DNA of 17,206 nucleotides from Frankiales bacterium (lineage in GTDB: Bacteria; Actinomycetota; Actinomycetes; Mycobacteriales; SCTD01), in contig JAODNB010000205.1 in the NCBI GenBank assembly GCA_025464795.1, forward strand, positions 1 through 17,206, read 5' to 3'. The notes under the pieces are model-generated. The model saw only the letters and a program-made list of their open reading frames with translations, was not told where the DNA came from and searched no databases. Positions 6,978-14,747 of this stretch are shown piece by piece. Positions within the stretch are counted from its first letter, which is position 1. Each line of letters starts with the position of its first letter. Position numbers and translations under genes: made by a program.

Positions 6978-7942
6978 AGCGAGGCCATCAGCTCGTCGGC
7001 CGCGGTGTAGGGGTCCAGGGAACCGGCCGCTACCTGACTTGCCAGTCGAGACAGCTCGCCTCCTCGCACCGAGCCCATGCGGGACCGAAGCAGGGAGAGG
7101 GCGATGGCTTCGACCTCGTGCGAGGCACGACGACGCCGAGTCGTCTCAAGGCTGCTGTGCGCCGCGTGGGCGTCGATGGCTTCGAGGACCTCGTCGGCGC
7201 CTTCGCCACGGGAGGCGACCGTCTTCACGATCGGTGGCTTCCAGGCGTCGGAGGCGAGGTGGGACACGAGTCCGCGGAGGTCCCGAGCGACGGTGTCAGC
7301 GCCGTCCCGGTCGGCCTTGTTGACGACGAAGACGTCGGCGATCTCGAGGATCCCGGCCTTCGCGGCCTGGATGCCATCGCCCATTCCGGGGGCGAGCAGC
7401 ACCACGGTGGTGTCGGCGAGCTGCGCGATCTCCACCTCCGCCTGCCCGACGCCGACCGTCTCGATGAGGATCACGTCGCAGCCCGCTGCCGAGAGCACGC
7501 GCAGGGCCTGCGGGGTGGCCCACGACAACCCACCCAGCTGACCTCGCGTGGCCATCGAGCGGATGAAGACCCCGTCGTCGGTGGCGTGGTCCTGCATGCG
7601 GATCCGGTCGCCGAGCAGCGCACCGCCGGAGAAGGGCGAGGAAGGGTCGATGGCCAGCACTCCTACCCGCAGCCCCCGCCGCCGGTAGGCCCCCACCAGC
7701 GCGGAGGTGGTCGTCGACTTGCCCACGCCAGGGGACCCGGTCAGCCCGATGACCCGGGCGTCCCCGGCCCGTGGTGCCAGCAGCGCCATCACCTCACGCA
7801 AGGAGGCAGACGCCTCCTCCACCAGCGAGATGAGGCGGGCGACCGCTCGGGCCTCGCCGGCGCAGGCTCGCTCGACGAGGTCCGGCAGGTCGACAGGCTT
7901 AAGCAGAAGGCACCGTGATGAGCAGGGCGTCGCCCTGGCCAC
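6974..7942 (-). CDS. meaB: MeaB-like G3E GTPase, methylmalonyl/ethylmalonyl-CoA mutase chaperone
   Basis: MeaB/ArgK proteins bind adenosylcobalamin-dependent acyl-CoA mutases and use GTP to gate cofactor loading and protect the radical enzyme. The sequence shows Walker A GLTGSPGVGKSTTT, then IDPSSPFSGGALLGDRIRM, the switch region ETVGVGQAE and NKAD for guanine, and ends in the helical dimerisation arm. The N-terminal family-like sequence KPVDLPDLVERACAGEARAV begins at about 7900, but no ATG, GTG or TTG lies directly before it. The nearest canonical upstream start is GTG 7942, inside the end of the thiolase gene (44-base overlap, 322 residues). CTG 7906 is a non-canonical alternative giving 310 residues. 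A downstream GTG at 7822 would remove the conserved N-terminal helix. It follows the thiolase and is coupled to the cupin by GTGA. Confidence 0.9.
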   Translation of the reverse strand: MARATPCSSRCLLLKPVDLPDLVERACAGEARAVARLISLVEEASASLREVMALLAPRAGDARVIGLTGSPGVGKSTTTSALVGAYRRRGLRVGVLAIDPSSPFSGGALLGDRIRMQDHATDDGVFIRSMATRGQLGGLSWATPQALRVLSAAGCDVILIETVGVGQAEVEIAQLADTTVVLLAPGMGDGIQAAKAGILEIADVFVVNKADRDGADTVARDLRGLVSHLASDAWKPPIVKTVASRGEGADEVLEAIDAHAAHSSLETTRRRRASHEVEAIALSLLRSRMGSVRGGELSRLASQVAAGSLDPYTAADELMASL

Positions 7943-9095
7943 CGCCGCCGCAGAGCGCAGCCGCGCCGAAGCCACCGCCACGGCGCTTGAGCTCGAGCGC
8001 GAGGTGCAGCACGACCCGGGCACCCGACGCGCCGATCGGGTGGCCCAGAGCGATCGCACCGCCGTTGACGTTGACGATGGCCGGGTCGACACCGAGCGCC
8101 GCCGTGGAGGCGATGCCGACGGCGGCGAAGGCCTCGTTCAGCTCGAACAGGTCGATGTCCTCGATCGTCTTCCCGGCCTTCGCCAGAGCAGCCTTGATGG
8201 CGTTGGCCGGCTGCTCCTGCAACGAGTTGTCCGGGCCCGCGACGATGCCGTGGGCGCCGATCTCGGCGAGCCACGTCAGGCCGAGGGACTCGGCCTTCTC
8301 CTTGCTCATGACGACGACAGCGGCCGCGCCGTCCGAGATCTGCGAGGCGTTGCCTGCCGTCAGCGTGCCGTCCTTCACGAAGGCGGGCTTCAGCGCGGCC
8401 AGCGACTCAGCGGTCGTGGCGCCACGCACGCCCTCGTCCTCGGAGACGACGACGGGGTCACCCTTGCGCTGCGGGATCGACACCGGCACGATCTCGTCGT
8501 TGAACAGTCCGTCCTTGATCGCCTTGGCGGCGAGCTCGTGGCTGCGGGCCGCGAACACGTCCTGCTCCTCGCGGGTCTGCGTGGCGAAGTTGGCAGCGGC
8601 CTTCTCGGTCGCCTCCCCCATCGGGACCTTGTCGAACGCGTCGAACAGGCCGTCGTGGAAGGTGGCGTCGAGCATCTCCGCGTTGCCGTAGCGGTAGCCG
8701 CCACGCGCCTTCGGCAGCATGTAGGGGGCGTTCGTCATGGACTCCATGCCGCCGGCGACGACGACCTCGACCTCGCCGGCGCGGATGAGCTGGTCGGCGA
8801 GTGCGATGGCATCCAGCCCGGACAGGCAGACCTTGTTGATGGTGAGGGCCGGGACGTTCATCGGGATGCCGCCCTTGACGGCGGCCTGGCGGGCGGTGAT
8901 CTGTCCCTGACCCGCCTGCAGGACGTGACCCATGATCACGTAGTCGACCTGGTCGCCGGTGACGCCTGCCCTGTCGAGCGCTGCCTGAATGGCGATCCCG
9001 CCGAGGTCCATGGCCGTGAAGTCCTTGAGGGCCCCGGACAGCTTGCCGATCGGGGTGCGGGCGCCGGCGACGATGACACTGGTGACACTGGTCAT
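7899..9095 (-). CDS. atoB: acetyl-CoA C-acetyltransferase (thiolase)
   Basis: The enzyme has 398 residues from ATG 9095, with GGAGG 8 nt upstream. It condenses two acetyl-CoA to acetoacetyl-CoA, or runs in reverse, in the cytosol. The nucleophile is C90 in NKVCLSGLDAI. The substrate-loop motif GGMESMTNAPYMLP, the NEAFA motif, GHPIGASGAR with the catalytic His and the C-terminal LCGGGGQGDA with the second Cys are all present, so the enzyme should be active. Length and motifs fit biosynthetic thiolase II rather than long-chain FadA, which agrees with its neighbours: dehydrogenase, crotonyl-CoA reductase, epimerase and MeaB. It is the first gene of the minus-strand run, separated by 77 bases from the divergent epimerase gene. 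Its end overlaps the presumed meaB start. Confidence 0.95.
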   Translation of the reverse strand: MTSVTSVIVAGARTPIGKLSGALKDFTAMDLGGIAIQAALDRAGVTGDQVDYVIMGHVLQAGQGQITARQAAVKGGIPMNVPALTINKVCLSGLDAIALADQLIRAGEVEVVVAGGMESMTNAPYMLPKARGGYRYGNAEMLDATFHDGLFDAFDKVPMGEATEKAAANFATQTREEQDVFAARSHELAAKAIKDGLFNDEIVPVSIPQRKGDPVVVSEDEGVRGATTAESLAALKPAFVKDGTLTAGNASQISDGAAAVVVMSKEKAESLGLTWLAEIGAHGIVAGPDNSLQEQPANAIKAALAKAGKTIEDIDLFELNEAFAAVGIASTAALGVDPAIVNVNGGAIALGHPIGASGARVVLHLALELKRRGGGFGAAALCGGGGQGDALLITVPSA

Positions 9096-9172
9096 TGGGG
9101 GTCCTCCATCGGGTTGGTACGTCCCTGCAACGATAGGTCCCCACAAGTAGTGCACCAGAAGGTGCCCCCGTC

Positions 9173-9622
9173 GTGAAGGTGCTGACCACATTGAAAATCA
9201 TGAACATCGACCACGTCGGCATCGCCGTTGCCGACCTCGACACGGCCATCGCCTTCTACGAGCAGGCGTACGGCATGCGCTGCGTGCACGTCGAGGTCAA
9301 CGAGGAGCAGGGCGTCCGTGAGGCGATGATGGAGGTCGGCGAGTCCGGTTCCTACATCCAGCTGCTCATGCCGCTCAACCCGGACACGACGATCGGCAAG
9401 TTCCTCGACAAGTCGGGGCCGGGCATCCAGCAGATGGCCTACCGGGTCGACGACATCGACGAGGTCAGCGACCACTTGCGCAGCGAGGGCCTGCGCCTGC
9501 TGTACGACGCCCCCAAGAGCGGCACGGCCGGCTCACGGGTGAACTTCATCCACCCGAAGAGCTCCGGCGGCATCCTCGTCGAGCTCGTCGAGCCGGGCCC
9601 CGAAGGCATGAGCGCGCACTAG
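9173..9622 (+). CDS. mce: methylmalonyl-CoA / ethylmalonyl-CoA epimerase
   Basis: This is a vicinal-oxygen-chelate (glyoxalase-fold) protein of two beta-alpha-beta-beta-beta units. The first starts IDHVGIAVADLDTAIAFYE; the second starts GIQQMAYRVDDIDEV and ends GILVELVEP. EEQGVREAM and PKSGTAGSRVNFIHPK are typical of the epimerase that interconverts the S and R forms of methylmalonyl-CoA and, in the ethylmalonyl-CoA pathway, ethylmalonyl-CoA. Likely metal ligands are the His of IDHV, the Gln of YIQLL and the Glu of LVELVEP; the fourth, His in Propionibacterium, reads Gln here (QQM). GTG 9173 is used because AGAAGG lies 10 nt upstream; TTG 9191 and ATG 9200 are in-frame alternatives, and the family core begins at ATG 9200. 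It is divergent from the thiolase and upstream of the reductase gene. Confidence 0.9.
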   Translation: MKVLTTLKIMNIDHVGIAVADLDTAIAFYEQAYGMRCVHVEVNEEQGVREAMMEVGESGSYIQLLMPLNPDTTIGKFLDKSGPGIQQMAYRVDDIDEVSDHLRSEGLRLLYDAPKSGTAGSRVNFIHPKSSGGILVELVEPGPEGMSAH

Positions 9623-9667
9623 CACCCGGAGTCGCGCATCACACAGACCCATGGTGTTTCTCACGGA

Positions 9668-9683
9668 TACCGCTCGGTAACCT
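9668..9683 (+). promoter_or_regulatory. candidate operator/promoter element upstream of ccr
   Basis: TACCGCTCGGTAACCT contains the dyad TACCG-CT-CGGTA, with a possible -10 box TAACCT at its right end, 31 bases before the TTG start of ccr. An almost identical element in the same orientation lies upstream of the fused dehydrogenase gene (14 of 16 bases). Short dyads of this kind over the -10 region are typical TetR-family repressor sites. No convincing -35 box was seen. Confidence 0.5.
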
Positions 9684-9714
9684 CACGGGAACTGACCGAG
9701 AGAGGTGCACGGCG

Positions 9715-11046
9715 TTGAAGGAAGTCCTGGAAGCTGTCCTGGCCGGCGAGTCTCCCCAGGGGATCGCCGTGCCGGAGTCGTACAAGGCTGTGGTGGTCCG
9801 CAAGGACGAGCAGGGCATGTTCGAGGGGCTGGAGTCCCGCGACAAGGACCCTCGCAAGAGCCTCCACGTGGACGAGATCGCCACCCCGGAGCTGGGCCCC
9901 GGTGAGGCGATCGTGGCCGTCATGGCCTCGAGCATCAACTTCAACACGGTGTGGACGTCGATCTTCGAGCCGGTGAGCACGTTCGGGTTCCTCGAGCGCT
10001 ACGGCAAGCTGAACGAGCTGACCAAGCGCCACGACCTGCCCTACCACGCGGTCGGCAGCGACCTCGCCGGCGTCGTGCTCGCCGTCGGTCCGGGCGTCAG
10101 CAAGTGGAAGGTCGGCGACCAGGTCGTCGCCCACTGCCTGTCTGTCGAGATGGAGGACGCGGCGGGGTTCGACGACGCCATGATGGACCCGCAGCAGCGG
10201 ATCTGGGGCTTCGAGACGAACTTCGGCGGCCTCGCGGAGCTGGCCCTGGTCAAGTCCAACCAGCTCATGCCCAAGCCCGCCCACCTCACCTGGGAGGAGG
10301 CGGCCTCGCCGGGCCTGGTCAACTCCACCGCCTACCGTCAGCTCGTCAGCCACAACGGCGGCAACATGAAGCAGGGCGACACCGTCCTGATCTGGGGCGC
10401 GTCCGGTGGCCTGGGCTCCTACGCGACCCAGTACGCCCTGAACGGCGGCGCCATCCCGGTCTGCGTGGTCTCCTCGCCGGAGAAGGCCGACATCGTGCGG
10501 TCGATGGGGGCTGAGCTCGTCATCGACCGCTCCGCCGAGGACTACCGGTTCTGGAAGGACGAGAACACCCAGGACCCGAAGGAGTGGCAGCGGTTCGGCA
10601 AGAAGATCCGGTCCCTCACAGGTGGCGAGGACATCGACATCGTCTTCGAGCACCCCGGCCGCGAGACCTTCGGCGCTTCGGTCTACGTCACCAAGAAGGG
10701 CGGCACCATCACCACCTGTGCCTCCACCAGCGGCTACATGCACCAGTACGACAACCGCTACTTCTGGATGAACCTCAAGCGCATCATCGGCTCCCACTTC
10801 GCCAACCACCGCGAGAGCTGGGAGGCCAACCGCCTCATCGCCAAGGGCCTCATCCACCCGACGCTGTCCAAGAGCTACTCCCTGGAGGAGACCGGCCAGG
10901 CCGCGCGGGACGTCCAGCAGAACCTCCACCAGGGCAAGGTCGGCGTGCTCTGCCTCGCCCCCGAGGAGGGCCTCGGTGTTGCCCCCGAGGCACAGGAGTT
11001 CCGCGCCAAGCACCTCGGCGCGATCAACCGCTTCCGCAACGTCTGA
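9715..11046 (+). CDS. ccr: crotonyl-CoA carboxylase/reductase
   Basis: The enzyme catalyses NADPH-dependent reductive carboxylation of crotonyl-CoA to (2S)-ethylmalonyl-CoA, the signature step of the ethylmalonyl-CoA pathway and a source of polyketide extender units. It has 443 residues in the medium-chain dehydrogenase/reductase fold. Residues described for CO2 binding in the Kitasatospora enzyme (N81, F170, E171, H365) fall on N77, F166, E167 and H361 here, a constant offset of four (numbering from memory). The nucleotide loop is WGASGGLGSYA (227-237). The start is TTG 9715 after GAGAGAGG at 9 nt spacing; no ATG or GTG in frame keeps the N-terminus. The candidate operator at 9668-9683 suggests repression. 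It follows the epimerase by 92 bases and precedes a DivIVA-like gene. Confidence 0.96.
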   Translation: MKEVLEAVLAGESPQGIAVPESYKAVVVRKDEQGMFEGLESRDKDPRKSLHVDEIATPELGPGEAIVAVMASSINFNTVWTSIFEPVSTFGFLERYGKLNELTKRHDLPYHAVGSDLAGVVLAVGPGVSKWKVGDQVVAHCLSVEMEDAAGFDDAMMDPQQRIWGFETNFGGLAELALVKSNQLMPKPAHLTWEEAASPGLVNSTAYRQLVSHNGGNMKQGDTVLIWGASGGLGSYATQYALNGGAIPVCVVSSPEKADIVRSMGAELVIDRSAEDYRFWKDENTQDPKEWQRFGKKIRSLTGGEDIDIVFEHPGRETFGASVYVTKKGGTITTCASTSGYMHQYDNRYFWMNLKRIIGSHFANHRESWEANRLIAKGLIHPTLSKSYSLEETGQAARDVQQNLHQGKVGVLCLAPEEGLGVAPEAQEFRAKHLGAINRFRNV

Positions 11047-11079
11047 GCCTTCCGCCGCAATGCTTGGTAGAACAAGGAC

Positions 11080-11850
11080 ATGACCGACGACCTGCTGCCT
11101 CTCTCCGACGAGCAGGAGGCTGCCGGCTTTGACGTGGTGCTCCGCGGATACGACCGCCGTCAGGTCGAGGACTACGTGGAGCGGGTCGAGGTCGCCCTGG
11201 CCGAGGCGGAGCGCCAGCACGCCGAGGACGGCGAGCGGCTGTCCGCAGTCGACGACCTGATGACGGCGCTACAGGCGCGGCTCACCGAGGCCGAGCAGCG
11301 CGCCGCGGGTCTGCCCGAGCCCGCTTCGCGGGTGGGCGCGCGCCTGACGGAGATGCTGCGCCTCGCAGAGGAGGAGGCCGAGCAGCTGATCGCTCAGGCC
11401 CAGGACCGCGCGGCCGCGTCCATGTCGGAGCGCACCGCAGATCTCGACCGCCGGGAGGCCGAGGTCAACCGAGCCGCGGGTGACGCGGACCAAGCCCGCC
11501 TCGAGGCACAGCGCGACGCGGAGGCCGTCCGCGCACGTGCGCAGCAGGAGGCCGCCGCGCTGACCTCGGATGCCCGCCGGCAGGCGGACCAGACGGTCGC
11601 TCAGGCGCAGGCCGAGGCGGCGAGGCTGCTCACCGAGGCCCACGAGCTCGCGGAGAACAAGAAGCGGGTCGCGGAGGAGGACGTCGCCATCATCCACGCC
11701 GACAGCCGGGCGCACGGGCAGGCGCTCATCGCCGAGGCCCAGCAGCAGGTCGACGAGCTGCGGGCGCAACGCGACACGATCGCCGCGCAGCTCCAAAGCC
11801 TCCGCGAGACCCTGTCAGCTGCCGTCCGCCCACTGCACCCCGGCGAGTAG
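11080..11850 (+). CDS. DivIVA-like coiled-coil protein
   Basis: The protein has 256 residues from ATG 11080 (AAGG only 2 nt upstream, so a weak ribosome site). Residues 16-40 (GFDVVLRGYDRRQVEDYVER) match the DivIVA N-terminal domain, which in the family binds curved membrane. The rest is nearly continuous coiled coil, rich in Ala, Glu, Gln and Arg, in two blocks at about 35-80 and 95-248, with no membrane segment. Proteins of this type (Wag31, FilP/Scy-like) organise poles, septa or the cytoskeleton. Its domain is degenerate compared with Wag31, so a paralogue rather than the essential polar protein is likely. It begins 33 bases after ccr and may be cotranscribed. It ends 12 bases from the convergent kinase gene, with no obvious terminator. 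Confidence 0.8.
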   Translation: MTDDLLPLSDEQEAAGFDVVLRGYDRRQVEDYVERVEVALAEAERQHAEDGERLSAVDDLMTALQARLTEAEQRAAGLPEPASRVGARLTEMLRLAEEEAEQLIAQAQDRAAASMSERTADLDRREAEVNRAAGDADQARLEAQRDAEAVRARAQQEAAALTSDARRQADQTVAQAQAEAARLLTEAHELAENKKRVAEEDVAIIHADSRAHGQALIAEAQQQVDELRAQRDTIAAQLQSLRETLSAAVRPLHPGE

Positions 11851-11862
11851 GCCTCCGCGCGC

Positions 11863-13275
11863 TCAGCTGCCGAGCTTCGTCGACCGGATGTCGCGCCACC
11901 AGTCGTACAGGGCTGCGCGGTCGCCGTCCTGGCGGACGTCCAGGATCTCGACGCCCGCCTTGCTGTAGGTCGACAGCAGCACCGCTGCTCCGTTGGCGTT
12001 CAGGTAGCACGCGAGACGGCCCTCCTCCCAGGTGCTGGTGACTCCCTCGTCCACGCTGCACTTGCCGTCCGGGTAACGCGCCCGGTAGCTCTCGGTGAAG
12101 TCCTGCTCCAGGTGAGCGGGACCGTCGAACTCCGAGACGAGGACCTCCGCTGCTCCGGCCTTGACGGACACGCAGTCGACAGCGGTGCGGACCAGCTTGA
12201 CCTCACGAGCCGGTGCGGGCTTGCAGCCGGTGTAGACATCGGCGGGCAGCCGGGCCACGAGGTCCTGGTGCCTGTTGGCAGCGACGGTCGGCGTGCCAGG
12301 GGCGCCACCCCCCGGGTCGGTGCCAGAGGTGTCGCTCAGGAGCAGTCCCGCCAGACCCGCTGCACCGACGACGGGAACAGCTGCGAGCCACCACAGGCGG
12401 GTACGAGGTGCCCTCGTCGAGGTGCTCACCGGCTCGAGCAGAGTCGTGGGCTCCTCGGTCAGGGACTGCTGAAGGGCGGCGGCGAAGGCGCCCGCGGACG
12501 GCCAGCGCTCCTTCGGGTCCTTCGCCAGCCCCCTCGCGACGACAGCGGCGACCGACCGGGGGATCTCCGGGGCTTCCGCGTGCAGGTTCGGCACGGGGTC
12601 GTGAACGTGAGCGGACGCAACCGCCACGGCCGGCCCGTCCGGGTACGGGGTCTGCCCGGACAGGCAGTGAAACGCCACGCAGGCAAGGGCGTAGACGTCA
12701 CAGCTCGCGTCGAGCGGCAGGCCCTTGGCCTGCTCAGGAGCGAGGTAGGCGGCTGTTCCGAGAAGCGTGTTGACGCTGCTCAGTGCCTCTCCCCCGACCG
12801 CCTGCTTGGCGAGTCCGAAATCGGTGAGCAGTGCGTGGTCCTGGCCCTGGAGCAGGATGTTCGCCGGCTTCACGTCACGGTGCACGAGGCCCATAGCGTG
12901 AGCCGCATCAAGTGCCGAGGCCACCTGCCCCAGGAGATGGGCCGTGCGAGCCGGGCTGAGCCGGCGCTCGCGGTCGAGCAGGACGGCCAGGTCGGTGCCG
13001 TCGACGAGGCGCATGACGACGTACAAGCGCCCTTCGTGCTCACCGCGGTGGAAGACAGGGACGACGTTGGTGTGGTCGATGCGAGCAGCCATCGCACCCT
13101 CCCGGCGGAACCGCGCGCGGTACTGCTCGTCGCCGCTCAAGGACGTCGACATGACCTTCAGGGCGACGGGGCGGTCGAGCCCGAGATCCACGGCGCGGTA
13201 GACGATCCCCATGCCGCCGCGGGCGATCTCGGCCTCGAGGCGGTAGGTGCCAGCGAAGACGTCCCCGATCTGCAT
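11863..13275 (-). CDS. membrane-anchored PknB-type Ser/Thr protein kinase
   Basis: The protein has 470 residues from ATG 13275, which overlaps the SDR stop by one base (TGATG). The kinase domain (about 10-270) has the glycine loop ARGGMG (18-23), catalytic K40 in VALKVM, HRDVKPAN (132-139), DFG (152-154), a threonine-containing activation loop before APEQ (179-182) and the DVYALAC motif. A juxtamembrane segment is followed by one transmembrane helix (about 294-314). The extracellular part (about 315-470) is a sensor-like domain with four cysteines (351, 368, 406, 423), probably two disulfides; there are no PASTA repeats. All catalytic residues are present. It is the last gene of a five-gene operon with a 3-hydroxyacyl-CoA dehydrogenase and an SDR, so links to acyl metabolism are possible but only inferred. 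Confidence 0.92.
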   Translation of the reverse strand: MQIGDVFAGTYRLEAEIARGGMGIVYRAVDLGLDRPVALKVMSTSLSGDEQYRARFRREGAMAARIDHTNVVPVFHRGEHEGRLYVVMRLVDGTDLAVLLDRERRLSPARTAHLLGQVASALDAAHAMGLVHRDVKPANILLQGQDHALLTDFGLAKQAVGGEALSSVNTLLGTAAYLAPEQAKGLPLDASCDVYALACVAFHCLSGQTPYPDGPAVAVASAHVHDPVPNLHAEAPEIPRSVAAVVARGLAKDPKERWPSAGAFAAALQQSLTEEPTTLLEPVSTSTRAPRTRLWWLAAVPVVGAAGLAGLLLSDTSGTDPGGGAPGTPTVAANRHQDLVARLPADVYTGCKPAPAREVKLVRTAVDCVSVKAGAAEVLVSEFDGPAHLEQDFTESYRARYPDGKCSVDEGVTSTWEEGRLACYLNANGAAVLLSTYSKAGVEILDVRQDGDRAALYDWWRDIRSTKLGS

Positions 13276-14027
13276 CAGCCGGCCGTCTGGCCGCCGTCGA
13301 CGACGAGGGACTGTCCGGTGAAGTAGGAGGAGGCGTCGCTCGCCAGGAACACGAGTGGCCCGACCATCTCCTCGACCGAGGCCCAGCGCTTCAAGGCCTG
13401 GTCCTTCACGAAGTCCGCGCCGCCGTCGGCCCAGAGGGAACGGTTCAGGTCGGTCTTCGTCCAGCCGGGGCAGAGCGCGTTGACCCGGACGCCGCTCGGG
13501 CCCCACTCCAGAGCGAGCGTCTTCGTGAGAGAGATGACAGCCGCCTTCGACGCGCCGTAGGCAGCCATGTTCGGGACTCCGGCCAGGCCCGCGACGGAGG
13601 CGACGTTGATGACGCTGCCGGAGCCGCGACCGACCATGTGGCGGCCCATCGCCTGAGACAGGTGCACGATCGAGTCGACGTTCAGCCGCATCGTCTTCTC
13701 CCACCCGGAGAAGCGAAGGTCGTTGAAGGCGCCGTAGAAGGAGGAGCCGCCGGCGTTGTTGACGAGCACGTCGACATGACCCAGGGCGGTCACGGCGTCG
13801 CCGACGAGCTGGGTACAGGCAGCAGCGTCCGTGACGTCAGCGGGGAGCACGAAAGCCTTGCGCCCCAGGGCTTCTACCTCCTCCTTCACGGCCTCGAGCA
13901 GGGGGACGTCGCGGGCGGACAGCCCCACATCAGCGCCGGCAGCGGCGAGCCCGAGGGCCAACGCCCTGCCGATGCCACGGGAAGCGCCGGTGACCAGGGC
14001 GGTCCTGCCGGTCAGGTCGAAGCTCAT
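13275..14027 (-). CDS. short-chain dehydrogenase/reductase (SDR)
   Basis: This is a classical SDR of 250 residues from ATG 14027, with GAGGAG 5 nt upstream. TGASRGIG (13-20) binds the cofactor, NNAG is at 90-93, and the catalytic residues S144, Y157 and K161 (YGASK) are intact, with PGW at 187-189. A basic residue (R39) follows beta-strand 2 and R18 lies in the glycine loop, a pattern often seen in NADP(H)-preferring members. The C-terminal FTGQSLVVDGGQ is typical. The substrate cannot be told; glucose/3-oxoacyl-ACP-reductase-like proteins are the closest group. Its ATG overlaps the stop of the hydrolase gene (ATGA) and its stop overlaps the kinase start, so all three are likely translated together. 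Confidence 0.92.
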   Translation of the reverse strand: MSFDLTGRTALVTGASRGIGRALALGLAAAGADVGLSARDVPLLEAVKEEVEALGRKAFVLPADVTDAAACTQLVGDAVTALGHVDVLVNNAGGSSFYGAFNDLRFSGWEKTMRLNVDSIVHLSQAMGRHMVGRGSGSVINVASVAGLAGVPNMAAYGASKAAVISLTKTLALEWGPSGVRVNALCPGWTKTDLNRSLWADGGADFVKDQALKRWASVEEMVGPLVFLASDASSYFTGQSLVVDGGQTAG

Positions 14028-14737
14028 GCGGACTCCTCGTAGGTTCGCGGCAACGGGTACGCGGCCGGGTTGATGCGTTGGACGATCAGGTCCAGGACCT
14101 CGTCGGCCATCCCGACCCACAAGTGCTTCGCCCGGTCGACGCCGAGGACCTCCGCCTGAGGCACCACGGCGAACCGCTCCCGAGCCTCCGGTGGCTGCAC
14201 GTAGTCGTCGAGCTCCGGGACCAGTGCGATCAGCGGCCGACCCGACTCCGCCCACGCCTGCAGGTCGGAAGGCTTCGAGAAGCGCAAGGGCGGGCTGAGC
14301 AGGATCGCCCCCACGATCGAGGGGTCGCAGCCGTGCATCAGCGCGAGGTCGGTCCCGAAGCTCCACCCCACGAGCCAGATGTTCGGCAGGTCCAGCGCCT
14401 CCACCAGGTCGAGCGCCGCAGCAACGTCGTACTTCTCGGTGATGGCGTTGCCGAACGCGCCTTCGCTCGTGCCGGCTTCGCTGGTCGTCCCCCGGGTGTT
14501 GAAGCGAAGCACGGCGATGTTCGCCAGCGCCGGCAGCCGCCGGGCCATCTTCTTCAGCAGGTGGCTGTCCATCATGCCGCCGCCGCTCGGCAGCGGGTGA
14601 AGGCAGATGACGGTCGCGACCGGGTCGCCGCTGAGCGGCAGGGCCAGCTCCCCCACCAGCTTCAGGCCGTCAGCGGTCTCCAGGGTGACGGGCCGCCGAT
14701 CGGCGGGCAGCACCGTGTTGGACCGGATCTCGGGCAT
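14024..14737 (-). CDS. alpha/beta hydrolase
   Basis: The protein has 237 residues from ATG 14737. Oxyanion-region sequence CLHPLPSGGGMMDSHLLKKMA (45-65), LRFNTRGTTSEAGTSEG (77-93), the nucleophile elbow GWSFG with S126, an acid in PELDDYV (D177 or D178) and H205 in DRAKHLWVG complete a Ser-Asp-His triad. The H-P-x-P and FNxRG motifs resemble the small dienelactone-hydrolase-like group of bacterial alpha/beta hydrolases. There is no signal peptide, so it is cytosolic. The substrate is unknown; a CoA-thioesterase or short ester role would suit the operon but is not shown. It lies 10 bases after the CxxC protein gene and overlaps the SDR gene by 4 bases. Confidence 0.85.
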   Translation of the reverse strand: MPEIRSNTVLPADRRPVTLETADGLKLVGELALPLSGDPVATVICLHPLPSGGGMMDSHLLKKMARRLPALANIAVLRFNTRGTTSEAGTSEGAFGNAITEKYDVAAALDLVEALDLPNIWLVGWSFGTDLALMHGCDPSIVGAILLSPPLRFSKPSDLQAWAESGRPLIALVPELDDYVQPPEARERFAVVPQAEVLGVDRAKHLWVGMADEVLDLIVQRINPAAYPLPRTYEESA

Positions 14738-14747
14738 CGCTCAGACC

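Noticed and set aside
7707..9176. 489-codon plus-strand frame over thiolase and meaB
   Set aside because: It is a shadow of two well-recognised minus-strand enzymes; the composition is Arg/Gly/Asp-rich with no domain.
9661..11220. 519-codon open frame on the minus strand
   Set aside because: It lies antisense to ccr, whose CO2-binding and nucleotide motifs are intact on the plus strand; the antisense product is low-complexity without recognisable motifs.
13276..13704. Upstream extension of the kinase frame
   Set aside because: This part overlaps the SDR coding sequence and is Arg-rich nonsense; the kinase sequence starts at ATG 13275, which overlaps the SDR stop.
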